Positions 17,791-25,956 of a stretch of 64,000 nt of DNA are shown here, piece by piece. The stretch covers positions 1 to 64,000 of the forward strand of contig JBFWVM010000008.1 in NCBI GenBank assembly GCA_050246735.1, in the 5' to 3' direction. Position 1 is the first letter of the stretch; every line of letters begins with the position of its first letter. Made by a program: the position numbers and the translations under genes. The DNA is from Taklimakanibacter sp050246735. Lineage in GTDB: Bacteria; Pseudomonadota; Alphaproteobacteria; Rhizobiales; Aestuariivirgaceae. The notes below the pieces were generated by a model, which saw nothing but the letters and a program-made list of their open reading frames with translations, did no database searches and was not told the origin of the DNA.

Positions 17791-18669
17791 ATGAATTACG
17801 CGGAAATCGGCCGGCAATTCGGCCTCGACGAAGCGCAGACGCGCGCTGCTTTCGAGCAGCTCGCTCCTGTGGTGGCGGCCGGCATCCGGCGCAACAACCA
17901 GAGCGACAGCGGGCTCGAGAACCTGCTCAAGGCGCTGAGCGCCGGCAATCACGGGCGCTATGCCGATGACCCCTCGGCGCTGCGGCTCGACCAGGTCGCC
18001 GACGACGGCAATGCCATACTGGGCCATGTCTTCGGATCGAAGGATGTGAGCCGCGGCGTCGCCAGCCAGGCGGCCGACCTGTCGGGCGTGGGCGCTGCGG
18101 TCCTCAAGAAGATGCTGCCGGTCATTGCCGCGATCGTCATGGGCCAGCTCGCCAAGAAGATGGGCGGCGGCGGAGCGGCGAGAGCCCCGCAAGGCGGCTC
18201 GGCGGGCGGCGGGCTCGGCGACATACTGGGCGATATTCTGGGCGGCGGGCGGCAGAGCGCGCCGTCGGGGGACGCCACGGCCGGGGCTCCTCCCTCCGGC
18301 GGCGGGCTCGGCGACATATTGGGCGACATCCTCGGCGGCGGCCGGCAGGGCCAGGCGGCCCCGGCGCCGAAAAGTGACGGGTCGGGCGGCCTCGGCGACA
18401 TCCTCGGCGACATATTGGGCGGCGGGCGCCCGCCCGCCGGACCGGCCGGCGGAGACAGCGGCGGCGCGCCGCGGCCGCAGCCGGGCTCGGTCAGCCTCGA
18501 TGATCTCCTGCGCGAGATGATGGGCGGAGGCCGGGGCGGCGGCGTCAACCGCGACGTCGCCGACCGCAGCCGCCAACGGATCGACGATGTGCTGGGCGGC
18601 GGCACCAGGACCGGCAATGCCGCCGACGACCTCCTCAACTCGGTCGAGCGGATGACGCGGCGGCGCTAA
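17791..18669 (+). CDS. DUF937 protein with three glycine-rich tandem repeats
   Basis: A 292-aa protein. The N-terminal DUF937 part (about 1-125) begins M-N-Y-A-E-I-G-R-Q-F. The C-terminal half is low-complexity Gly/Pro/Ala with three near-identical copies of G-L-G-D-I-L-G-D-I-L-G-G-G-R at residues 141-154, 172-185 and 200-213, spaced by 93 and 84 bases at DNA level. A GGTGGAG site sits 5' of the ATG. No signal peptide is seen. Repeats of this kind could drive self-assembly; that is an inference. A strong hairpin follows the stop. Confidence 0.85.
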   Translation: MNYAEIGRQFGLDEAQTRAAFEQLAPVVAAGIRRNNQSDSGLENLLKALSAGNHGRYADDPSALRLDQVADDGNAILGHVFGSKDVSRGVASQAADLSGVGAAVLKKMLPVIAAIVMGQLAKKMGGGGAARAPQGGSAGGGLGDILGDILGGGRQSAPSGDATAGAPPSGGGLGDILGDILGGGRQGQAAPAPKSDGSGGLGDILGDILGGGRPPAGPAGGDSGGAPRPQPGSVSLDDLLREMMGGGRGGGVNRDVADRSRQRIDDVLGGGTRTGNAADDLLNSVERMTRRR

Positions 18670-18679
18670 CCGGCGCAAC

Positions 18680-18720
18680 AGGCGGCCTTGCGCGGCAAGG
18701 GGAGGATCGCAAGGCCGCCT
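18680..18720 (+). terminator. Strong hairpin after the DUF937 pair
   Basis: A perfect 13-bp stem, AGGCGGCCTTGCG pairing with CGCAAGGCCGCCT, and a 15-base loop, 10 bases after the stop codon. There is no T-run, so termination may need Rho or the structure may instead protect the 3' end. It also lies downstream of the convergent DUF1127 gene. Confidence 0.65.
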
Positions 18721-18775
18721 GCCCGAGGCGCGATCGGAAGGAATCGGGGGGACGCCGCCTGCGGTGAGGCTGAAA

Positions 18776-19054
18776 TCAGTAGGCGCCCCAGCCGGCACGA
18801 TTCGCCGCCGGGTGACGCAGGCGCATCGTGACCTTCTCATCAAGGGCCTGCGTCGCATCGTGCGTCAGGGGCAGATGCGCCGCCCATTCGACGTCGGCCC
18901 GGCTGAGGCCGATATCGGCCAGCATGAAATCGTCGAAGCCGGCAAGCTGCGCCACCGAGCGGCGAGCCCTCCAGTTGTGGAGCAGGCGCGAGAACAGCGA
19001 ACGGTTGCCGATCCTGTCGTCGAAAATCGCGCGGCTCAGGACATAGTCTCTCAT
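18776..19054 (-). CDS. DUF1127 small protein
   Basis: A 92-aa protein with an N-terminal M-R-D-Y-V-L and a DUF1127 domain (about 25-60, W-R-A-R-R-S-V-A-Q-L … L-A-D-I-G-L-S-R). DUF1127 proteins in alphaproteobacteria are Arg-rich and some affect RNA turnover, phosphate or stress responses. The ATG at 19054 has GGAGGAT seven bases upstream. It is divergent from a LysR gene; a second DUF1127 gene at 46234-46488 has the same M-R-D-Y start and the same divergent-regulator layout. Confidence 0.88.
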   Translation of the reverse strand: MRDYVLSRAIFDDRIGNRSLFSRLLHNWRARRSVAQLAGFDDFMLADIGLSRADVEWAAHLPLTHDATQALDEKVTMRLRHPAANRAGWGAY

Positions 19055-19159
19055 GACACGATCCTCCATGCCGCAAGAAGACCATTCTCCTTGCGTTGCC
19101 CGCCACCCGAAAGCGGCGCGAGCTGTCTCTGTGGATGATCGGAATATGCGCCCCGGCTA

Positions 19160-19198
19160 TTGATGAATCCAACGAATATGTCTTATGTTATTCATCAA
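19160..19198. promoter_or_regulatory. Candidate LysR operator between DUF1127 and lysR
   Basis: A perfect 9-bp inverted repeat, TTGATGAAT then 21 bases then ATTCATCAA, in the AT-rich divergent region, ending 24 bases before the LysR ATG. Its placement fits autoregulation and control of the DUF1127 gene. Confidence 0.55.
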
Positions 19199-19222
19199 CA
19201 GTCTTGATGGAAGAGGACGACC

Positions 19223-20104
19223 ATGATCCCCAATCTCGACGTCGATCTGCTGAAGACATTCCTGGCCATTGCCGATACCGGCAATTTCACCCGCGCCGCC
19301 GAGGAGGTGAACAAGACCCAGTCGGCGGTTTCCATGCAGATGAAGCGGCTCGAGGACCTGATCGGCCGGCCGCTCTTCGTGCGCGACGGGCGGCAGAGCC
19401 GCTTCACGGCGGACGGCGACCGGCTCATCGAATATGCGCGGCGCATCGTGAAGCTCAACGACGAGGCGGTCTCGGCCTTCACCAAGCCCGAGCTCACCGG
19501 CACCTTGCGCTTCGGCACGCCCGACGACTATGCCGACCGGTTCCTGCCGGAGATCCTGGCGCGTTTCGCGCGCACCCATCCGCTGGTGACGGTCAATGTC
19601 GACTGCACCCAGACTCCGCAACTGGTCGAGCGCGCCCGCCATGGCGAGCTCGATCTCGCTTTGGTCACCGCCTGCTCCGAGGTCGTCGTCGACGAGATCG
19701 TGCGCACCGAGCAGCTCGTCTGGGTCACCTCGATGCGCCACAGCGTGCACCTGCTCGACACGGTGCCGATCGCCATCTCGCACACGGGCTGCGAATGGCG
19801 CACCCTGACGATCAACGCGCTCGAGCGCGAGGGGCGCAAATACCGCATCGCCTATTCCTCGCCCAACTCCAACGCGGTCAATGCCGCGGTGCTGGCGGGC
19901 CTCGCGGTCGGCTCCGTGCCGGAGATCTGCGTGCGCGCGGGCATGCGCGTCCTCACCGAAAAGGACGGCTTCCCGAAACTGGGATCGTTCCGCCTCGGCA
20001 TCGTGCACCGGCCCGGCCGGCGCAGCTCGGCGCAGGAGGCCCTGAGCCGCCATGTCTCGGAGAGCATCTCCAACATCCCGCGCCCGCTGATGGCGGCCGA
20101 ATAG
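19223..20104 (+). CDS. LysR family transcriptional regulator
   Basis: A 293-aa LysR regulator. The N-terminal winged helix-turn-helix (about 5-65, F-T-R-A-A-E-E-V-N-K-T-Q-S-A-V-S-M-Q-M-K-R-L-E) is followed by the substrate-binding domain. It is divergent from a DUF1127 gene and 2 bases upstream of a nitronate monooxygenase-like gene on the same strand, so it may regulate both. The inducer is unknown. Confidence 0.92.
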   Translation: MIPNLDVDLLKTFLAIADTGNFTRAAEEVNKTQSAVSMQMKRLEDLIGRPLFVRDGRQSRFTADGDRLIEYARRIVKLNDEAVSAFTKPELTGTLRFGTPDDYADRFLPEILARFARTHPLVTVNVDCTQTPQLVERARHGELDLALVTACSEVVVDEIVRTEQLVWVTSMRHSVHLLDTVPIAISHTGCEWRTLTINALEREGRKYRIAYSSPNSNAVNAAVLAGLAVGSVPEICVRAGMRVLTEKDGFPKLGSFRLGIVHRPGRRSSAQEALSRHVSESISNIPRPLMAAE

Positions 20105-20106
20105 GC

Positions 20107-21096
20107 ATGGCCGTCGCCACCGCGCTGACCCGCCTCCTCGGCATCACCCATCCGATCATCCTGGCACCCATGGGCGGGGTCGCCGGCGGCCGGCTGGCGG
20201 CGGCGGTCAGCCAGGCGGGCGGCTTCGGCATGATCGGCGGCGGCTATGGCGATCCGAAAGCGGGCTATGGCGGCAAGGACTGGATGGACGACCAGTTCCG
20301 CGCCGCCGGCAATGCCCGGATCGGCGTGGGCTACATCACCTGGTCGCTCGAGCGCTTCCCCGAGCTCTTCGAGCAGGCGCTGGCGCATGCGCCGAAGGTC
20401 TTCGGACTCGCCTTCGGCGACGAGACGCGTTTCGCGCCGCGCGTGAAGGCGGCGGGCGTGACGCTCCTGTGCCAGGTGCAGGATCTCGACGGCGCCAGGC
20501 GCGCCCTCGACGCCGGCGCCGACATCATCGTCGCGCAAGGCACCGAGGCCGGCGGCCACGGCAAATCGGGACGCACCACGCTGACATTGACGCCGGCCAT
20601 CGCCGACATCGCCGGGAAAGTGCCGGTCGTGGCGGCGGGCGGGCTTTCGGACGGCCGCGGCCTCGCGGCGGCGCTCATGCTGGGCGCTTCCGGCATTCTC
20701 GTCGGCACGCGCTTCTGGGCGACGCCCGAAGCCCTGGGCAGCGACCAGGCGAAACAGCTCCTCACCAGAGCGCGCGGCGACGACACGCTGCGCACCCGCG
20801 TCTTCGACATCGTGCGCGGCCTCGACTGGCCCGAAGGCTATACCGGGCGCGCCATCGCCAACGACTTCTCGCGCCGGTGGCATGGCCGCGAAACCGAGCT
20901 CGCCCGGACTCTCGAAGGCGAGAGCGAAGCCTATTGGGCCGCGGCCAGGACCGCCGACACCAGCAAAGCGGTCGTCTTCGCCGGCGAGGGCCTCGACCTC
21001 ATCCACGACATCAGGCCGGCGGGCGACATCGTGCGCGAAATCGCCGAGAGCGCCGAAAGGCTGCTCGAAACGCGGGCGGGAGCGGGAACAGGCTGA
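20107..21096 (+). CDS. Nitronate monooxygenase-family FMN protein
   Basis: A 329-aa FMN-dependent TIM barrel. Family signatures are the N-terminal I-I-L-A-P-M-G-G-V-A-G-G, the catalytic His segment G-T-E-A-G-G-H-G, and the phosphate-binding A-A-G-G-L-S-D-G-R and G-A-S-G-I-L-V-G-T-R-F. Such enzymes oxidise alkyl nitronates, including the toxin propionate 3-nitronate. Cotranscribed with the LysR gene just upstream. The exact substrate is not determined by sequence. Confidence 0.88.
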   Translation: MAVATALTRLLGITHPIILAPMGGVAGGRLAAAVSQAGGFGMIGGGYGDPKAGYGGKDWMDDQFRAAGNARIGVGYITWSLERFPELFEQALAHAPKVFGLAFGDETRFAPRVKAAGVTLLCQVQDLDGARRALDAGADIIVAQGTEAGGHGKSGRTTLTLTPAIADIAGKVPVVAAGGLSDGRGLAAALMLGASGILVGTRFWATPEALGSDQAKQLLTRARGDDTLRTRVFDIVRGLDWPEGYTGRAIANDFSRRWHGRETELARTLEGESEAYWAAARTADTSKAVVFAGEGLDLIHDIRPAGDIVREIAESAERLLETRAGAGTG

Positions 21097-21370
21097 TCCG
21101 CCACGGCCTATGCGTTCATACATCCGGGGCTCTGCTCGAGCCTCGTTCGCGCGGATATGAATCGCCCCTTGCTCTCCCTTTTTGCCGCCCGACGAAAGTC
21201 GGGGCCTGTTGAACGGGCCGAGACGGGCGGTGCTTCCGGCAGAGCGCAAATGCGTGATGCCGCCGCCCGCTCTTATTCAGGGAGTGCCGGCTTTCGCCGG
21301 CATGACGGATAGAGGGAGTTCGCCCGAGGATGTCGCATCTGATAGCGGCGCGATCAAACGCTTTTCAGAC
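21097..21370. repeat. Intergenic region with two short palindromic repeats
   Basis: This 274-base gap between convergent genes contains CCCGAC-GAAA-GTCGGG at 21188-21203 and TGCCGGC-TTTC-GCCGGCA followed by TGACGG at 21285-21308. The second shares its layout (stem, TTTC loop, then TGACGG) with a palindrome at 46023-46046. These look like dispersed REP-type elements; they may also act as a bidirectional transcription end. No gene is seen. Confidence 0.65.
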
Positions 21371-22753
21371 CTAATAGGCGAAGTCCCGGAACACCCGCCG
21401 CACGTCGTGGTTCCAGCTCGTCTCGTAGAGCTGCAACAGCTCGTCGGCGCGGGTGCGGCCGGACGCGGCGATGTCGTCGAGATCGCCCAGATAGCGGGTC
21501 TCGGTCTTGTCCTTGCAGCCGAGGATGCGGCGCTCGCCCAGGCCCTTGCGCGACAGGGCCAGCATGTCCTTGGCAACATCCTGCACCAGCCGGCCTTTCA
21601 CCTTGGCCGCGAGCGCCTCGCGCGGCACCGCCTCGCGCAAATTCCGACGGTCCTCGGCCGACCAGTCCTTGACCAGGTCCCAGGCGGCATCGAGCGAGGG
21701 CTGATGGTAGAGAAGGCCGACCCAGAGCGCCGGAAGCGCGCAGAGCGTGCGCCAGGGACCCGTATCGGCGCCCCGCATCTCCAGGAACTTCTTGAGGCGC
21801 ACTTCCGGGAAGATCGTGGTCAGGTGATCCGACCAGTCCTGCAGAACCGGTCGTTCGCCCGGCAATTGCGGCAGCTTGCCGTCGAGAAAGGCGCGGAAGC
21901 TCTCGCCCGACGTGTCGTGATAGCGGCCGTCGCGGTAGACGAAATACATCGGCACGTCGAGCGCATAGTCGACATAGCGCTCATAGCCCATGCCCGCCTC
22001 GAAGGCGAAGGGCAGCATGCCGGAGCGGTCGGGATCGGTATCGAGCCAGACGGCGGAACGGAAGCTCCGGTAGCCGTTGGGCTTTCCTTCCGTGAACGGA
22101 GAATTGGCGAAGAGCGCCGTCGCCACCGGCTGCAAGGCCAGCGACACCCTGAGCTTCTTCACCATGTCGGCTTCGGAGGAGAAATCGAGATTGACCTGCA
22201 CCGTCGAGGTGCGGAACATCATGTCGCGGCCATGCCCGCCCTTCCTGTCCATATAGGGCGCCATGATCCTGTAGCGGCCCTTGGGCATGACCGGCGTCTC
22301 GGCGCGGGTCCATAGCGGCGAGGCGCCGAGCCCCAGGAAGCCGATCCCCAGCCCGTCGCCGATCTCGCGCACCTGGGCCAGATGATTGTGCACCTCGTCG
22401 CAGGTCTCGTGCACCGTGGCGAGCGGCGCGCCCGACAGTTCGAACTGGCCGCCGGGCTCGAGCGAGATCGAGCCCATGCCGCCCGGATCGGTGAGGCCGA
22501 TGATGTTCTCGCCCTCATAGAGGCCGGTCCAGCCGAAGCGGCCCTTGAGGCCCTCGAGCAGCGCCCTGATCGAGCGCGGTCCGTCATAGGGCACCGGCCC
22601 CAGAGTGTCGGTCAGGAACGGGAACTTCTCATGCTCGGTGCCGATGCGCCATTCGCTCGCGGGCTTCTCGCCCTTGGCGATATAGTCGACCAGCTGGCGC
22701 TTGCCGGTGATCGGCGCGCGCGTTTCGGGCGTGTCGGGCGAAGGTACGCTCAA
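21371..22753 (-). CDS. gshA: Glutamate–cysteine ligase
   Basis: Makes gamma-glutamylcysteine, the first and limiting step of glutathione synthesis. The 460-aa length matches the alphaproteobacterial/plant class of GshA rather than the E. coli class. Conserved segments are W-R-I-G-T-E-H-E-K-F near the N-terminus (ATP/Mg-binding glutamates), P-G-G-Q-F-E-L-S-G-A and the metal-binding M-P-K-G-R-Y-R-I-M-x-P-Y-M. It lies downstream of rsmE on the same strand with a 139-base gap. Confidence 0.95.
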   Translation of the reverse strand: MSVPSPDTPETRAPITGKRQLVDYIAKGEKPASEWRIGTEHEKFPFLTDTLGPVPYDGPRSIRALLEGLKGRFGWTGLYEGENIIGLTDPGGMGSISLEPGGQFELSGAPLATVHETCDEVHNHLAQVREIGDGLGIGFLGLGASPLWTRAETPVMPKGRYRIMAPYMDRKGGHGRDMMFRTSTVQVNLDFSSEADMVKKLRVSLALQPVATALFANSPFTEGKPNGYRSFRSAVWLDTDPDRSGMLPFAFEAGMGYERYVDYALDVPMYFVYRDGRYHDTSGESFRAFLDGKLPQLPGERPVLQDWSDHLTTIFPEVRLKKFLEMRGADTGPWRTLCALPALWVGLLYHQPSLDAAWDLVKDWSAEDRRNLREAVPREALAAKVKGRLVQDVAKDMLALSRKGLGERRILGCKDKTETRYLGDLDDIAASGRTRADELLQLYETSWNHDVRRVFRDFAY

Positions 22754-22892
22754 GATGAAATCCTTTGTTGCCTCGATCGCTTGCCGCCGGAGGTGCAGGG
22801 CTTCGGCGATGAAAAAAGCGGTTTAGGCGGGGGCCGGGCTTGCGACAAGTCAAAGATTGTGATGGGTGCCGGCGCGATTTTCATGGAGCGCC

Positions 22893-23621
22893 TCAGGGGT
22901 GCCAGTCGCCGAGCGCCGCCTGGAGGAGAGCGAGCGCCGCGGTGCCGGCCGTGTCCGCCCGCATGATCCGGGGACCCAGGGAGATCGCGGTCACGAAAGG
23001 CAGCCGCCCGAGGTCCGAACGCTCCTCCCCGGTGAAGCCGCCCTCGGGTCCGACCAGCACGGCGGCCGGCAGCCGCAGGCCCTTGAGGACCGCGAGCGGG
23101 TCGAGGCCTTGCGCGCCCTCGTCGCAATGGATGAGGGCGCGGCCCGCCTCCCAGCCGGCGAGCAATTGGCCGAGCTTGCGGGGCTCCATCACTTCCGGCA
23201 CGAAGACGAGGTTGCACTGCTCGGCGGCCTCGACGGCATTGGCGCGCATGCGCTCGAGATTGACGCGCTCGACGATGGTGCGCCGGGTGAGGACGGGGCG
23301 CAGGCGGCGGGCGCCGAGCTCGGTCGCCTTCTGCACCATGTAGTCGAGGCGGGCATGCTTCAAGGGCGCGAAGACGAAGTCGATGTCGGGCGGCGGGGCG
23401 GCCTCGGCAAGCTTCTTCTCCACGCGCAGGCCGACCTTCTTGCGGGTCGCTTCCGTCAGAAAGCCGAGCCATTCGCCGTCGCTCTCATTGAACAGGCGCA
23501 AGGGGTCGCCCGGCTTGAGCCGCATGACGTCGCGCACATAGTGCGACTGATCCTGCTCCAGCGCATATTCGCTTTGTCCGGCAAGCTTCCGGGCAACGTA
23601 AAGCCGTGGCGTATCCCGCAT
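22893..23621 (-). CDS. rsmE: 16S rRNA (uracil-1498-N3)-methyltransferase
   Basis: A 242-aa SPOUT-class methyltransferase that modifies U1498 of 16S rRNA with SAM. The N-terminal PUA-like domain (about 5-70) is followed by the trefoil-knot domain, with L-V-G-P-E-G-G-F-T-x-E-E and L-G-P-R-I-M-R-A-D-T-A, the standard RsmE signatures. The ATG at 23621 is preferred over an upstream start at 23666, which adds residues without homology. It is divergent from ubiA. Confidence 0.95.
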   Translation of the reverse strand: MRDTPRLYVARKLAGQSEYALEQDQSHYVRDVMRLKPGDPLRLFNESDGEWLGFLTEATRKKVGLRVEKKLAEAAPPPDIDFVFAPLKHARLDYMVQKATELGARRLRPVLTRRTIVERVNLERMRANAVEAAEQCNLVFVPEVMEPRKLGQLLAGWEAGRALIHCDEGAQGLDPLAVLKGLRLPAAVLVGPEGGFTGEERSDLGRLPFVTAISLGPRIMRADTAGTAALALLQAALGDWHP

Positions 23622-23701
23622 GCTTCTCTCGTAACCTTGCCGCGCCCCCGCGCGCAATGGCCCCATTTGCCGAAGCCCGCGGACCGGGCTAACAGACCAC
23701 C

Positions 23702-24622
23702 ATGACCGACCATGTCGCCGATGCCCCTGCCGACAACTGGGTCGACCGGTTCATGCCCGCGGCATTGCGGCCCTATGCCCGGCTGATGCGGCTCGACCGG
23801 CCGATCGGCTGGTGGCTCCTGCTCCTGCCCTGCTGGTGGGGCCTGGGGCTGGCCCAGATCGCCGGCCCGGGCGGCATGCCCGATCTGTGGTACGGGCTCT
23901 GCTTCCTTCTCGGCGCCATCGTCATGCGCGGCGCCGGCTGCACCCTCAACGACATCGCCGACCGCGATTTCGACGCCCGGGTGGCGCGCACCCGCTCGCG
24001 GCCGATCCCCTCCGGCCAGGTGAGCGTCCAGGCCGCCCTCCTCTTCCTCGTCCTGCAAGGCCTCGCGGGACTCGTCGTCCTGCTGCAGTTCAACCGGACC
24101 ACGATCATGATCGGCGCGGCATCGCTCGCGATCGTCGCCGTCTATCCGTTCATGAAGCGCTTCACCTACTGGCCGCAGGTCTTCCTGGGGCTGGCCTTCA
24201 ACTGGGGGGCGCTCGTCGGCTGGAGCGCCGTCCATGACGGGCTCGGCCTTGCGGCCTGCCTCCTCTATCTCGGTGGCATTTCCTGGACGCTCGCCTATGA
24301 CACGATCTATGCGCATCAGGACAAGGAGGACGACATATTGATCGGGGTCAAATCGACGGCGCTCAAATTCGGCGCGGCCTCGTCCTTGTGGATCGGCGGC
24401 TTCTTCGCGGCGGCGCTTCTTCTCATCGAGGCGAGCCTGTGGCTTGCGCAGGCCGGGCTTCTCGCCCATATGGGCGTGGCCGCGGCGGCGCTCCATGCCG
24501 CCTGGCAGATCTCACGCCTCGACATCGACGACCCGCGGCGCTGTCTCGCGCTGTTCCGGTCCAATCGCGAATTCGGACTGCTGATCCTCCTCGGCCTCCT
24601 TCTCGACACGCTGACCCGATGA
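23702..24622 (+). CDS. ubiA: 4-hydroxybenzoate polyprenyltransferase
   Basis: A 306-aa membrane prenyltransferase that attaches the isoprenoid tail to 4-hydroxybenzoate in ubiquinone synthesis. Both aspartate-rich motifs are seen: N-D-I-A-D-R-D-F-D and D-T-I-Y-A-H-Q-D-K-E-D-D. The R-P-I-P-S-G segment follows the first. About eight or nine helices are expected. Its stop overlaps the tldE start (ATGA). Confidence 0.96.
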   Translation: MTDHVADAPADNWVDRFMPAALRPYARLMRLDRPIGWWLLLLPCWWGLGLAQIAGPGGMPDLWYGLCFLLGAIVMRGAGCTLNDIADRDFDARVARTRSRPIPSGQVSVQAALLFLVLQGLAGLVVLLQFNRTTIMIGAASLAIVAVYPFMKRFTYWPQVFLGLAFNWGALVGWSAVHDGLGLAACLLYLGGISWTLAYDTIYAHQDKEDDILIGVKSTALKFGAASSLWIGGFFAAALLLIEASLWLAQAGLLAHMGVAAAALHAAWQISRLDIDDPRRCLALFRSNREFGLLILLGLLLDTLTR

Positions 24623-25956
24623 CGAAAAACCTCCTCGATCTTGCCGAAATCGCGCTGGCGCGCGCCAAGGCGCTCGGCGCCACCGCCGCCGATGCGCTGG
24701 TCATCGACGGCCGCGCACTCGATGTCGGCGTGCGCGACGGCGCCATCGAAAATCTGGAGCAGTCGGAAGCCTGCGAGATCGGGCTCAGGGTTTTCGTCGG
24801 CCAGGCCTCGGCCGCCATTGCCACGTCCAGGACCGACGACGCCGGCATCGCGCGCATCGCCGAGCAGGCGGTCGCCATGGCGAAGGCGGCGCCCGCCGAC
24901 CCCCATGCGGGGATCGCCGCGGCGGACGAGATCGCCAGGACATGGCCCGAGCTCGACATGGCGGGAGACGACCTGCCCGACGCCACCCTCTTGCGCGAGA
25001 TGGCGCTCACCGCCGAAGCGCATGCGCTCGGCGTCGCGGGCGTGAGCAAGTCGGGAGGTGCGGGCGCCTCCGCGTCGGAGCGCACCGTCCTTCTCGCCGC
25101 CTCCAACGGCTTTGCCGGCAGCTATCGGCGCACCGGCGTCTCGCTCAGCGCCACGGCGATCGCCGGCGAGGGCACGGCCATGGAGCGCGACTACGACTTT
25201 TCCTCCGTCATCCACGCCAAGGACCTGCGCAGGCCCGAAGACGTCGGAGCCGAGGCCGGGCTTCGCGCCGCTCGGCGCGTCGGCGCGCGCAAGATCAGGT
25301 CGCAGTCCGTGCCCGTCATCTATGACGGCCGCGTCGCCTCGAGCCTCGTCGGCCATCTGCTCTCCGCCGTCATGGGATCGGCGGTGGCGCGCGGCACGAG
25401 CTTCTTGCGCGACAAACTCGGAACGCAGGTCTTCGCCCGGGGAATCGAGATCCGCGACGATCCGCACCGCCCCCGCGGCCTCGCTTCGCGTCCCTTCGAT
25501 GCGGAGGGCATCGCGACGCGGCCGCTGCCGCTCGTCGCCGACGGCGTGCTGAAGAGCTGGATCCTCGATCTCGGATCGGCGCGCCAACTCGGTCTCGCCA
25601 CGACGGGGCATGCGGCGCGCGGCCTTGCGGGTCCGCCCGGCCCTTCGTCCACAAATGTCCATCTGGAGGCTGGAGAAGCCTCGCTCGCGCAAATGATGAA
25701 GGCGATCGGCCAGGGCTTCTACGTCACCGAGCTCATCGGTCACGGCCTCAATATCGTGACCGGCGACTACAGCCGCGGCGCGTCCGGATTCTGGATCGAG
25801 AACGGCGAGATCGCCTATCCGGTGAGCGAGGTGACGCTGGCCGGCAAGCTCGAGGACATGTTCCGGAAGCTGACGCCGGCCGACGATCTCACCTTCCGCA
25901 CCGCCGTCAACGCGCCTTCGTGCCTCGTCGAAGGGATGACCCTTGGCGGACGCTGA
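24619..25956 (+). CDS. tldE: TldE/PmbA subunit of the TldD/E protease
   Basis: A 445-aa TldD/PmbA-family protein. It lacks the H-E-x-x-x-H zinc motif present in TldD, which marks it as the non-catalytic partner TldE. Family blocks are the L-V-G-H-L-L-S-A-V-M region and the C-terminal G-F-Y-V-T-E-L-I-G-H-G-L-N-I-V-T-G-D-Y-S-R-G-A-S-G. It is translationally coupled to ubiA (ATGA overlap) and overlaps the next gene by 14 bases. Confidence 0.94.
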   Translation: MTKNLLDLAEIALARAKALGATAADALVIDGRALDVGVRDGAIENLEQSEACEIGLRVFVGQASAAIATSRTDDAGIARIAEQAVAMAKAAPADPHAGIAAADEIARTWPELDMAGDDLPDATLLREMALTAEAHALGVAGVSKSGGAGASASERTVLLAASNGFAGSYRRTGVSLSATAIAGEGTAMERDYDFSSVIHAKDLRRPEDVGAEAGLRAARRVGARKIRSQSVPVIYDGRVASSLVGHLLSAVMGSAVARGTSFLRDKLGTQVFARGIEIRDDPHRPRGLASRPFDAEGIATRPLPLVADGVLKSWILDLGSARQLGLATTGHAARGLAGPPGPSSTNVHLEAGEASLAQMMKAIGQGFYVTELIGHGLNIVTGDYSRGASGFWIENGEIAYPVSEVTLAGKLEDMFRKLTPADDLTFRTAVNAPSCLVEGMTLGGR

